64,000 bases of DNA from JANSWY01 sp965243755 (GCA_965243755.1 CBDEVW010000004.1:638222-702221), one strand, 5' to 3'; positions 27,601 to 35,597 are shown, counted from the stretch's first letter. Translations and numbers: made by a program. The notes: generated by a model not told the origin, from the sequence alone.

Positions 27601-27751
27601 TCTAATTCCATTTATTTGGTTCGGAAGTGGTGATCCATTCTGGTACGCTTTTGCTACAGGAACCATAGGAGGGTTAGTATTCTCAATTATAGGAATTTAC
27701 TTAGCATTACCCATATTTTTGTTGAAGAAACATAAACCATCAATAGATTAA
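24608..27751 (+). CDS. RND-family transporter, inner-membrane subunit 2 (divergent)
   Basis: 1047 residues with RND topology. The N-terminal FSWPEASARSVENQVTSRIE and the TM4 region ITISLGIIIDNTLVMMDHL are typical, again with a single Asp followed by Asn. It is divergent from subunit 1 and has no adaptor or channel of its own, so it may share them or form mixed trimers. ATGA overlap with the signal peptidase gene couples their translation. Two non-identical pumps in one operon suggest hetero-oligomers or two peptide substrates. Confidence 0.92.
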   Translation: MSSIAPSNFSIITVFILFSIIGLSVIPFIDIGLEPSSSTKSIQVSFSWPEASARSVENQVTSRIEAIIGSIGGVNEISSKSAFGYGIINVSLKDGRNLDAARFELANLIRQVYANLPDGVNYPELSMDESGKREKPILTYSISAPESPQTIERKIRQLFIPQLAQVHGIKDVIISGSTPFVWKLKYDAKALEVLGIKREEVSSAVSNFIESFELGNGLYNTNDEYDLELPTVLKINTSERIDWSLIPIKNVKNRIIRLSDICDVTYEQADAKSYYRINGVNTINLQIISDGDSNTLSVSSQSKEIISKFLNNLPRDYKVNITKDDSLYLSKELTKVGLRALFSVILLLLVVILIKRSLNYLLIIISTLGISLLISLVFYNLFQVEIHIYSLAGITISLGIIIDNTLVMMDHLQRKKNKNVFIAIIAATGTSLGALGIIFVLDEAQKQNLVDFALVICINLGISLLVSYSLLPALISKLPIKQNRKFFRWFNSRRLIIKFNKVHCLIVSKSIKLKWLFILMLIISFGVPLNLIPDYQENNITVTKGDSASGKALKSFREIIPTLYEYLGGTYRLFTENVFEHSIDNKPQRLKLVVFGSMPDGCTIAQLNEAIKYMENFILQFQEIELFETSITDYKNGEIEIFFKEEWEGTQRPLDIKLLIERKALSLGGLDWSVYGVGKGFSNAMNTSGHNSRIIIKGYNYDQLYQYASNLKSELSKNVRVKNIDIAGSNSWILSPKVEYNFKPNSTEIALMDLSTYAVLKKMQSEASRIEVTRLNNVGFEKVTIEPSNFETKNIWDIKNHPYQVDGKVVKIGNAGDVTKLKSGNDIYRHNQVYQLIIGYDYIGPNSVIQRNLQYYVEATKKALPIGYSVEAVDWGWNRNEESQYYYILVVIAVIYFICSIILGSLRQPIAIMSLIPISFIGIFLTFYLFEVNFDQGGYGAFILISGLTVNSGIYIVNDFNNLLRDQTNHQNIYKKYFKAFNQKIVPIYLTIISTVAGLIPFIWFGSGDPFWYAFATGTIGGLVFSIIGIYLALPIFLLKKHKPSID

Positions 27752-27752
27752 T

Positions 27753-29735
27753 ATGAGATTTCTATTTTTAACTAAGTTACTTTTCGCATTGGCGTTATTT
27801 TCAGGTTGCTCAAATTATTCAAAAGATATTGAGAAAGTTTTAAATAAGTCAGGTGATAACAAGGGTCAGTTAATAAAGGTACTTCATCATTATTCTAACC
27901 CCGAAGATTCGCTTAAACATGAAGCTGCCCTTTACTTGATATCACATATGGGTAAAAAGTTCGGTAAGGATTACGATCCATCATCGGATTATTATAGTTT
28001 TTCGAACACTATTGATTCCATTAGACACACCAGGATTTCTGATGACGACTTAAATAGATTTATTTCTCAAGAATGGGATAAAGTCAAAAGGAATCCTGAG
28101 AGTAAGCTAGGAGAGACCTTATTTTGGGATTGTCAGAATATAACATCAGATATTTTAATTGAGAATATAGATTACGCATTTAAGGCTTGGCAAGAAAAGC
28201 CTTGGGCGAAAAAAATGAATTTCGATGATTTTTGTAAGTGGATATTGCCTTACAGGTTGCATGATGAACCGCTTTCAAAATGGAGAAAGTATTTTTGGGA
28301 AGAATTTCAATGGTTAGAGGATTCCTTAGAAAACCCAGAAGATGTTTTAGAAGCAGCTAAATTAGTTAACCTAAAGATATCTGAGCTATATTATTTCAGC
28401 GATAAGCTGAAAGTAGTTCCACAATTAGATCCAATTACTCTGTATAAGTACCCAAATGGCACATGCGAACATAGATATGCACTGATAATCGCTGTTATGA
28501 GGAGTCAAGGTATTCCGGTTAGCTTGGATCATTGTACATTGTTTGCAAGAGGACCAATAAGTCACTCATGGCCTGTGTTGCATAATGATGGTATTATTAT
28601 GCCATTTAATGGAGGTGAAAGTTGGACCGATTTTCATAATCCCAGTAAGCCTCCACTAGGTGGTGATACTCAACAAGCTGTCACAATTTTCAGAACTACC
28701 TTTGAAGAAAATAAGAATTCCATTGGTTATACTAGTACATCTAAAAATGTGCCATCTAACTTAAAATTTACATTTATGAGAAATGTGATGTCAGAATACA
28801 CCGGAATTGAAAAGGGGATAATTAGTTTGAAACTGGAGAATCAGGGAGATGCAGAAACAGCTTTTTTATTTGGCTACAATTACGGATTGGGTATGACAGC
28901 AGTAGATTGGAGTGATATTAGTAGTGATGGAATAGTAAACTTTGAAAATATCGGAAAAGATGGGGTGTTTCGAATTGGCTACTTTAATAAGGGGTCAATA
29001 ACTTACGAGAATAAACCATTCTATTTTCCAATGATTGAGGAAGATAAGATCAATTATTTGGACACAGAAATTAATGGGTATGAAGATGTTGTTTTGAGAA
29101 GGAAATATTTCCCTCAATATCATTTTAAGTTATATACATCATGGTTGAAAGGTTGTAAAATTCAAGCGTCTAATGATAAGGAATTTAAAATTGCTACGAC
29201 GTTATTTGAAATAGATACCTCTATGACTTACGTTAATGAGGTGAATTTTGAAAATAATGCCGAATATCAATACTATAGACTGCTATCAAATGAGGAGGAC
29301 TTAAGGTTGGCAGATTTAATGCTTTTTAACGAAAAGGACAGTGTAAGTAGTTTATCTGGTAGTGCTTATGGATTTAATTCCTCTGAGTCCAGTCTTGATG
29401 ATGCCAATTTTAAATATGCATTTGATGGTAATATTAGGACAAACTTTAACGCTCCTAAAGGGTCATGGGTTGCTATCGATTTAGGAAGAAAAGTAAAGGT
29501 AACATCTGCAAAATACTTGGCGAGAAATAACTTTAACATAGTAGAGCCTGGAGACTCCTACACCTTATATTACTTTCAAGAGACTTGGAAGGAATTGGAG
29601 ACTAAAGCTGCTGATGATTTCAAAATACAGTTTAAAAATGTACCTAAGAATGCGATGTTACTCCTTAAAAATAACAGTCGAGGAAGGGAAGAAAGAATAT
29701 TTAGGTATGAAAATGGAAACCAAATTTGGCATTAA
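27753..29735 (+). CDS. Transglutaminase-like lipoprotein
   Basis: 660 residues, lipobox FSGC (Cys19). The central domain has a transglutaminase-core pattern: YPNGTCEHRYALIIAVMRSQ with Cys238 as candidate nucleophile and GPISHSWPVLHNDG with His271. The C-terminal 120 residues look like a discoidin/F5-8-type beta sandwich (YAFDGNIRTNFNAPKGSWVAIDLG). It starts 1 bp after the second RND gene and ends the operon. Related domains act as cysteine proteases, cross-linkers or peptide-modifying enzymes. A role in trimming, cyclising or anchoring the exported peptides is inferred, not shown. Confidence 0.75.
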   Translation: MRFLFLTKLLFALALFSGCSNYSKDIEKVLNKSGDNKGQLIKVLHHYSNPEDSLKHEAALYLISHMGKKFGKDYDPSSDYYSFSNTIDSIRHTRISDDDLNRFISQEWDKVKRNPESKLGETLFWDCQNITSDILIENIDYAFKAWQEKPWAKKMNFDDFCKWILPYRLHDEPLSKWRKYFWEEFQWLEDSLENPEDVLEAAKLVNLKISELYYFSDKLKVVPQLDPITLYKYPNGTCEHRYALIIAVMRSQGIPVSLDHCTLFARGPISHSWPVLHNDGIIMPFNGGESWTDFHNPSKPPLGGDTQQAVTIFRTTFEENKNSIGYTSTSKNVPSNLKFTFMRNVMSEYTGIEKGIISLKLENQGDAETAFLFGYNYGLGMTAVDWSDISSDGIVNFENIGKDGVFRIGYFNKGSITYENKPFYFPMIEEDKINYLDTEINGYEDVVLRRKYFPQYHFKLYTSWLKGCKIQASNDKEFKIATTLFEIDTSMTYVNEVNFENNAEYQYYRLLSNEEDLRLADLMLFNEKDSVSSLSGSAYGFNSSESSLDDANFKYAFDGNIRTNFNAPKGSWVAIDLGRKVKVTSAKYLARNNFNIVEPGDSYTLYYFQETWKELETKAADDFKIQFKNVPKNAMLLLKNNSRGREERIFRYENGNQIWH

Positions 29736-29790
29736 ATTTACAATTTGGGCACTGTTGAAAATCAGATTCAACTTTAAAAGCTCTATAGTC

Positions 29791-29816
29791 TAGATCAATT
29801 CAGTTGGATTGATCTA
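29791..29816 (+). terminator. Hairpin behind the transporter operon
   Basis: TAGATCAAT (29791-29799), 8-nt loop, ATTGATCTA (29808-29816); perfect 9-bp stem, no T run. Possible mRNA 3' end. Confidence 0.35.
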
Positions 29817-29846
29817 AATAGGTTAGTTACAATACTATCTGAAATA

Positions 29847-29939
29847 TATTGATTTATTAAAACAGATTACTTAATGTTACAATCTTGTTTCATCAAGTAT
29901 CTGATCTAAGCATAAACTATCGATTCATCAATCATGAAT
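29847..29939 (+). repeat. Promoter/leader repeat, copy 2 (degenerate promoter)
   Basis: Copy of 9731-9823. AACTATCGATTCATCAAT at 29915-29932 is identical and stands in the same position before an ATG (29934). The -7 element of copy 1 (TAACCTTG) is here TAATGTTA, so this copy may be silent. Confidence 0.7.
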
Positions 29940-30158
29940 GAAACCTGCATTTGGAGTTTTTACTATCAGTCGAAGAGTATTCTTGTTTTAATTGCAAGGA
30001 TAGTTTCCAATTTTGTAAGGCATGGAATTGCCAAAAGCGGCTATTATTTCAAGGTCAAATTTGAGAATCGTATGTCTTTTCTTTTATCCGTTAGTGATAA
30101 AAGAATGAAAAGGAATATGACAGCTTCATCAGCATTAATGGGAACTATACTCGAGTGA
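29934..30158 (+). CDS. Short reading frame, probable remnant of a second glycosyltransferase/ligase cassette
   Basis: 74 codons. Its start has the same leader as the glycosyltransferase gene at 9818. Its end (TILE before the stop, ACTCGAG in DNA) resembles the last codons of the Wzy_C-like gene (TVLE), and like that gene it is followed about 40 bp later by a peptide gene. The internal sequence (KVKFENR, KRMKRN) is only faintly similar to the ligase C-terminus. I read it as a deletion remnant joining the head and tail of a duplicated cassette; it may not be expressed. Confidence 0.35.
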   Translation: MNETCIWSFYYQSKSILVLIARIVSNFVRHGIAKSGYYFKVKFENRMSFLLSVSDKRMKRNMTASSALMGTILE

Positions 30159-30438
30159 TATTTATATATAATTTTTAATCTTAAAAAATGTTTAAACCAT
30201 GAAAAGAAAAATTGCTATTCTTGTTCCATGTATTGCATTGAGCCTGGTTGGCTTTTGGATACTACGGTTCTAACCGTGCCAGCTATTTCGGAAAATCAGT
30301 GCCAGTGATTTCGGTTCAAACTGTGCCAGTAAAACGGTTCTAACCATGCCATTTCTTATGGCTTTACGGTTCTAACCGTGCCACAAAACGCCCCACTTCT
30401 GGGATGAGTGTTTTATACTCAGCTTCAAAAAAGCTGAT

Positions 30439-31992
30439 ATGTCTAAAACCCTTGACCCGATGGATTTGAAACAAATAATTACACTTCACCTTGATGGTTA
30501 CAGTAACCGCGAGATCGGCGAAACCTTAGGTATTAGCCGAAACACGATCAATGGCTATATGCGCCTTTTTAAGAGCAGTGAACTGTCCTTCAAAGAGCTA
30601 CTGGACCTTGATGGATTTGCTTTGCGTGAACAGTTTCCAACAAAGACTACCATTGATAATGAGCGATATAATGAGCTGATGACATATCTGGAACATGTGC
30701 ATCAGCAACGCTCTCACCCAGGATTTACACTCCAATACCATTATCAGGAATATAGGGCCAATGCTGCCCAACCGTATAGCTACACCCAGTTTACGATTCA
30801 TTATCGTGCTAAATACAACCGGCAGAAAGGTTCGATGAAACTTGATCATAAAGCAGGTCAGGAAATGTTTGTGGATTACGCCGGTAAGAAACTAGCCTAC
30901 AGGGATAAGCAAACCGGAGAGGTTAAAGAAGTAGAAGTCTTTGTAGCTATTCTTCCCTGTAGCCAATATACTTATGTGGAAGCTTGTAACAGCCAAAAGC
31001 GTGGTGATTTCCTTTCTTGTCTGGCTAATGCCCTGGAGTTCTTTGGGGGTGTACCCAAGGCAATAGTGAGTGATAATCTTAAAACAGCAGTAACCAAAGC
31101 CAGTAAATATGAGGCAGATGTCAATCGATCACTTAAAGACTTTGCCAGGCATTATAACTGTGTTATCAATCCGACTCGTACCTACTCTCCTCAGGATAAA
31201 GCGTTGGTAGAAAATGCCGTTCACCTATCTTATCAGCGGATTTATTATCCCATGAAGCAAATGAGCTTCTTTAACCTTCAAGCTCTCAATGCCGAAATCC
31301 GAAAATACCTACAAATCTATAATGACTTACTCTTTCATCGCAAAGAGGCCAGCAGAAGAGAGCTCTTTCAATCACTGGATAGAGGATATCTAAAGCCTTT
31401 GCCTCCAACTCGTTATCAACTAAAGAATTATTCACGAGCTAAGGTTCAAAAGATGGGGTATGTGTACTTTTCTCCTGATAAAACCTATTATAGTGTTCCT
31501 TACCGATACATTGGCAAAGAAACACAGATCCACTACACCGAAGATTGGGTAGAAGTTTACCATTACCATGAACGTATAGCTTTCCATCACCGCAACCAAG
31601 TAAAGGGTGCTTACATTACCAATAAAGACCATTTGAGCAGTACTCATAAGGTCTACAGTGAATGGAGCCCTGCTTTTTTTCAAAAGAAAGCTGTTAAACA
31701 TGGGCAGGCTGTAGTCAACTTCATGAAAGGCCTGTTTACCAATGCAGATTACCCTGAAATCAACTATAAACGTGCCAATGGCATATTACAATTAGGTAAC
31801 ACCCATGGCAGTGACCGACTCAATAAGGCCTGTAAAAAAGCTTGTGATCTGGGGGAGTATAAATATTATCTAGTCAAAAATATACTCCAAAATAAGCAGG
31901 AAGCGTTGGAACTGGATTTTGACCAGCTCAATGATAATCAATCACACATACCCACTCATAATAACATCAGAGGGGCCAAATATTATCAATGA
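30439..31992 (+). CDS. istA: IS21-family transposase IstA
   Basis: 517 residues. An N-terminal HTH (LDGYSNREIGETLGISRNTI) is followed by an integrase-type DDE core: MFVDYAGKK (first Asp), AIVSDNLKTAV (second Asp) and SPQDKALVENAV (Glu). Full length for the family. It is 26 bp upstream of istB, on the same strand, as usual in IS21. Confidence 0.97.
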   Translation: MSKTLDPMDLKQIITLHLDGYSNREIGETLGISRNTINGYMRLFKSSELSFKELLDLDGFALREQFPTKTTIDNERYNELMTYLEHVHQQRSHPGFTLQYHYQEYRANAAQPYSYTQFTIHYRAKYNRQKGSMKLDHKAGQEMFVDYAGKKLAYRDKQTGEVKEVEVFVAILPCSQYTYVEACNSQKRGDFLSCLANALEFFGGVPKAIVSDNLKTAVTKASKYEADVNRSLKDFARHYNCVINPTRTYSPQDKALVENAVHLSYQRIYYPMKQMSFFNLQALNAEIRKYLQIYNDLLFHRKEASRRELFQSLDRGYLKPLPPTRYQLKNYSRAKVQKMGYVYFSPDKTYYSVPYRYIGKETQIHYTEDWVEVYHYHERIAFHHRNQVKGAYITNKDHLSSTHKVYSEWSPAFFQKKAVKHGQAVVNFMKGLFTNADYPEINYKRANGILQLGNTHGSDRLNKACKKACDLGEYKYYLVKNILQNKQEALELDFDQLNDNQSHIPTHNNIRGAKYYQ

Positions 31993-32018
31993 ATCTTTTA
32001 ATGTAAAATCAATACAAT

Positions 32019-32723
32019 ATGAACAACTCACAAACATGCGAAAAGCTAAGAGCCATGAGATTAGGCGCTATGGCACAACTCCATGAACAGCATCTTTCAT
32101 CCAAACAACAGGAGCAGATGACCCCTGATGAATACCTGGCATTGTTAACAGACCATCAATGGGAAGCTCGGCAACACCAAAAGACACAAAGATTACTCAA
32201 ACATGCTCACTTTAGACAAAGAACAACCTTGGCAGAAATTAATTACACCCAACAACGAAACCTGGACAAAAACATGTTCCAGAGATTAGCAACACTAGAT
32301 TTTGTACGGAAAAAGGAAAACCTCATTATTACAGGTCCATCTGGTTTAGGTAAAAGCTACATCAGTCAGGCACTTGGCCACCAAGCTTGTATGATGGACT
32401 ACAAAGTCTTATACCAAAACACGTCCCGAGTGGACGGTACTTACCTGAAAGAAATCAAAAAAATCAACCAGGTACATTTACTCATCCTAGACGACTTTGG
32501 TTTACAATCGATGGATAATCATGGCAGGGAAACAATGCTAGACATCATTGAAGAACGATATCAAGAAAAATCCACCATTGTGACATCACAAATACCTGTG
32601 TCAACATGGTACGATATTATTGGAGAGGGAACAATAGCTGACGCAATACTGGATAGGTTGGTCAACTCATCTCACAGAATCGACCTCAACGGCGAATCAT
32701 TAAGAAAACTAAAAGATCTTTGA
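32019..32723 (+). CDS. istB: IS21-family helper ATPase IstB
   Basis: 234 residues, AAA+ ATPase of the DnaC/IstB group. Walker A is ITGPSGLGKSYIS, Walker B is LLILDDFG, and the sensor region is STIVTSQIPVSTWYDIIG. It assists IstA in target choice. Intact and of normal length. Confidence 0.97.
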   Translation: MNNSQTCEKLRAMRLGAMAQLHEQHLSSKQQEQMTPDEYLALLTDHQWEARQHQKTQRLLKHAHFRQRTTLAEINYTQQRNLDKNMFQRLATLDFVRKKENLIITGPSGLGKSYISQALGHQACMMDYKVLYQNTSRVDGTYLKEIKKINQVHLLILDDFGLQSMDNHGRETMLDIIEERYQEKSTIVTSQIPVSTWYDIIGEGTIADAILDRLVNSSHRIDLNGESLRKLKDL

Positions 32724-33105
32724 AATATTTTTTACAAATTACACCCGTCTCAGAAGGAGCGTTCCGCTATGTTTAACAGTGGCACCATAAGGCCGAAATC
32801 ACTGGCATGGTTAGACCGAAATAGCCAGCTTTTTTCAATCGTCTGATAAAAACAACCTTGACACTACCTTAACAGAACTCAATTCTATCGTCATAGCTAA
32901 TGCCGAGAATGGAGCAAATGGGTGTGTTTTAAGTATTGGTAACTTATGTCGATCACCTTACGGATATTTTTATAATCAAAGAAACATCTAATACAAACTG
33001 TCTGATTAAATATTGACTTAGACGTTGGGTAAAGGTCTAAACAAATTTGATATTGAGTTGCCATTTATCTAGGTATAGGCCAATAGAATTATTAACTTTA
33101 CATCT

Positions 33106-33125
33106 TGATCACCTCCCGGTGATCA
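33106..33125. repeat. 8-bp stem hairpin
   Basis: TGATCACC (33106-33113), loop TCCC, GGTGATCA (33118-33125). Perfect stem, no T run; lies upstream of the terminator at 33151, possibly a processing site or operator. Confidence 0.35.
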
Positions 33126-33150
33126 TAAGACAGATGGTTGATGAATAATT

Positions 33151-33182
33151 AAAGCAAGCTTCTTAGGCTTGCTTTTCTTTTT
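33151..33182. terminator. Terminator between the peptide locus and the defence-like block
   Basis: AAAGCAAGC (33151-33159) pairs with GCTTGCTTT (33167-33175), followed by T-rich sequence on the plus strand. On the minus strand the stem is followed by TTTAATT, so it can act on both converging transcripts. Confidence 0.7.
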
Positions 33183-33243
33183 TAATCTCTAATTCAGCCT
33201 CTATTTCTTTAAATTGATTGAAAAGAGTGAGTTTTAAATAATG

Positions 33244-35064
33244 CTAGATTTCTACAATAATCTCTCCTAAATCTGCATCGAAACAGATATACGAAAATGG
33301 AATAGATATGAATTTTTTAACGTGATTCAGATACTGCTCTATTTGTGTAGTCGGAGTAACATCAGATACTAACACAATCTTCTCCGCTTCTACAACATTT
33401 GGGAATAGACAATATTCAAACAATTGTCCAATTGCTTCCCGTATTGATGATTTTAAGTTATTGTACGTTTTTATTTCATAAAATACATAACCGGTTGCTG
33501 TTTTGCGTGTGATGTCGATTCGTGTTCCACCATAAGCGGTACACTCTCTTTTTACTACTGACTTTCCATACTCTTTTTGCAAATACGATAGGAATTTTTT
33601 TTGAAGAAGATTATGCTTTAATTCAAGTTCAATTTCTCTGCTTTTTCTGGTATGTGAGCTGTGTGTTGGAAGCTCTAAATTTTGATTGCCGGAATCCTCA
33701 AACGAAAAAGCGACATTGCGAGTATTCTCTATTTTTGTTTCTGTTGTGATTGTAGTATTTAATAATGTGTACCGGTCTGAAGGTATTTCGCTTTTGTTTT
33801 CGACCCGAATCATATCGCTTGGAATATGCTGTAGTTGAGATGATTTAAACTTTATATTGAAAAGGTTCTCAGCACCCTCATTAACCCATGAATCAAGCTG
33901 AGCATAATCTAAATTGAGATTCCGGAGGTCCCGTTTCATTTGCTGATACCAATCTTTCTCTCTGTAATAAGACAATACCCAATCAGCCTCGTTTGCCTTT
34001 ATTATTTCTACATTATTTAGGGTAGTAACCCAATAACATTCATTTGTTTCGGAATCCCTTGTATAAAGCAATAAATCAAAAGTAAGTCCTTCATATTTTG
34101 ATCTATGCTTGTGAACTGGTTCAAGAAAGCCATATTTGTATCCATCGATGATTTTATCTCCATCAAAGAGCCACTCTTCATGCCCAAAACCATGATCAAA
34201 TTCAAAGCTTTTATTTTTAGATTTCCCTTCTTTCCCAGATGGTCTTACCCAACCATTGGTATTCCATGTGATTCTTGATATCCTTTTTTCTCTTGAAAGC
34301 AGATTTTTTAAGTAATCGTGATTTGGGATTTGCTCTTTTATATATCGTTTGCTTTCTTTAATCAAGCGATCCCAATTGTAGTCGTCCAGCTCATTAAATG
34401 GGATTTTTAACCACCACCAACCATTTGCAGGATCATCCTTAAACTGGTTTAACAAATTAATTTTTTGGTCAGGCAATTTCTTACTTGTACTGTAGTAACC
34501 ATCTAGTTTGATGCCAATGAATTTATCATATGCTGCAACTTCAGCATTAAAAAAGATATCCTTGTCTTCTCCTTTGTAAAGTCTCGGCCATAAATAGGGA
34601 GAAACCTTTGAGTCTACTCCCAGCCATTTGCCATCATACCTGATTTTATATTCTGGCGGTTTTATTTGATCCAGCCAATATTTAAGCTTTCGATTTATTG
34701 GGTAGAGCTTTTTCCCATAATTTGATTGGTCTGGATTGTTTTTTCTATAGTCTTTTCCATAAACTGAAGAGTAGAATTCTAATTCTTCCTTTGAAAAGAA
34801 ATTGTACCCCCCGGCATAATATCTCACTTCAAACCCTAAGGAATTTATATCATTACGATAGGAGTAATTTGATTCAAATTTCAACTCCTCCTTAAATGCT
34901 AGATTATAAGCTGTTCTAACTATGTGATTAAAGGGATACTCTTTAAAATCAACTACAACATAGTACTGACTCCAGACAAAGTCTTTTGGAATTCCTTCAC
35001 TGTCTATCAGTTTTGCAGCGTTATGAATGTGTTTACCTTCTAATTTTTTTAGTTTCACTAACAA
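33244..35064 (-). CDS. Large protein with C-terminal PD-(D/E)XK nuclease-like domain
   Basis: 606 residues. Residues from about 480 form a restriction-endonuclease-like core: LQKKFLSYLQKEYG, then RIDITRKTATGYVFYEIKTY (Asp, then ExK), AIGQLFEYCLF and IVLVSD. The N-terminal 450 residues are rich in Trp and Tyr (for example GFGHEEWLFDGDKII) and resemble DNA- or modified-base-reading modules seen in front of restriction nucleases, but I cannot name the family. Neighbours are an OLD ATPase and a TnsA-like nuclease, so a defence function such as modification-dependent restriction is likely. No methyltransferase is nearby. Confidence 0.65.
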   Translation of the reverse strand: MLVKLKKLEGKHIHNAAKLIDSEGIPKDFVWSQYYVVVDFKEYPFNHIVRTAYNLAFKEELKFESNYSYRNDINSLGFEVRYYAGGYNFFSKEELEFYSSVYGKDYRKNNPDQSNYGKKLYPINRKLKYWLDQIKPPEYKIRYDGKWLGVDSKVSPYLWPRLYKGEDKDIFFNAEVAAYDKFIGIKLDGYYSTSKKLPDQKINLLNQFKDDPANGWWWLKIPFNELDDYNWDRLIKESKRYIKEQIPNHDYLKNLLSREKRISRITWNTNGWVRPSGKEGKSKNKSFEFDHGFGHEEWLFDGDKIIDGYKYGFLEPVHKHRSKYEGLTFDLLLYTRDSETNECYWVTTLNNVEIIKANEADWVLSYYREKDWYQQMKRDLRNLNLDYAQLDSWVNEGAENLFNIKFKSSQLQHIPSDMIRVENKSEIPSDRYTLLNTTITTETKIENTRNVAFSFEDSGNQNLELPTHSSHTRKSREIELELKHNLLQKKFLSYLQKEYGKSVVKRECTAYGGTRIDITRKTATGYVFYEIKTYNNLKSSIREAIGQLFEYCLFPNVVEAEKIVLVSDVTPTTQIEQYLNHVKKFISIPFSYICFDADLGEIIVEI

Positions 35065-35211
35065 GTGATTAATGTGTGTCAGGCATTATTGAAACCAAGT
35101 GGTTTAATGCGAAAAAAACAGGAGTTTCATGGCATTGCCTCTTGTAGATTATGTCGTTAGAGATACCGTCCTAATTTCAGTTAATGAGTAAAGGATAGGC
35201 TAGTTTTTATA

Positions 35212-35466
35212 TTAGATAATCTTTAAACGGCGCAATACGCATTCGATAAACTCACTTCTCGGTTTATTGCCTTTTACTTTGTTACAGCAGTAGGCAATTG
35301 CTGACTCAATCTTGTATTCACCAATTGGGCCTAACATGTCCTCAACCTTTTTTACCAGGTATTGAACCTCCCACTTTTCATCACATGAGAAGAATTTAAT
35401 ATCTCCGTTCTTCATTTTCCGATTATCATAATCGGACCAATCACTTTCTAGTATTCTTTCGAGCAT
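35212..35466 (-). CDS. Small protein of unknown function
   Basis: 84 residues, acidic N-terminus (LESDWSDYDNRKMKNGD), probably all-helical C-terminal part ending ECVLRRLKII. No recognisable motif. Its promoter region carries two AATACC-N8-GGTATT-type sites (35511 and 35598), more than any other gene in the island, so it could belong to the circuit that uses this motif. Confidence 0.6.
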   Translation of the reverse strand: MLERILESDWSDYDNRKMKNGDIKFFSCDEKWEVQYLVKKVEDMLGPIGEYKIESAIAYCCNKVKGNKPRSEFIECVLRRLKII

Positions 35467-35510
35467 AATGATATTGTTTTTGAAATATTATCATTCTACT
35501 GTGGATTTGC

Positions 35511-35530
35511 AATACCGGGTTTTAGGTATT
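35511..35530. promoter_or_regulatory. AATACC-N8-GGTATT motif, site 2
   Basis: Exact AATACC...GGTATT with 8-nt spacer, 45 bp upstream of the divergent gene 35212-35466. Confidence 0.6.
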
Positions 35531-35597
35531 TTCTATTGTTGTTAGGTTTAATAGATGAAGTAACAGGTAATTAAGAGAGGAGGGGTGCGACTTAAGA

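Larger units (their letters stand above)
30256..32827 (+). mobile_element. IS21-family insertion sequence (2572 bp)
   Basis: Both ends start with TGG and have related terminal sequences (left TGGATACTACGGTTCTAACC, right, inverted, TGGCTATTTCGGTCTAACC). Several internal repeats of the type CGGTTCTAACCGTGCCA at the left end are typical multiple transposase-binding sites of IS21 elements. The 5-bp target duplication GCTTT is at 30251-30255 and 32828-32832. Two genes, istA and istB, are complete, so the copy may be active. Confidence 0.9.
30199..32991 (+). pseudogene. Precursor peptide 5, split by the IS21-family element
   Basis: The 5' part (30199-30255, 19 codons, MKRKIAILVPCIALSLVGF) and the 3' part (32833-32991) join in frame when the IS and one copy of the 5-bp duplication GCTTT are removed. 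The restored peptide is 71 residues with a leader ending LNSIVIANA before E and a 28-residue core with C-x7-C (loop VLSIGNL), then RSPYGYFYN. All family hallmarks, including Cys11, are present, so the gene was functional before insertion. Confidence 0.9.

Noticed and set aside
30260..30390. Repeats of CGGTTCTAACC...TGCCA that look like a short CRISPR array
   Set aside because: Irregular spacing, no cas genes, and position at the IS21 left end where multiple transposase-binding repeats are expected.
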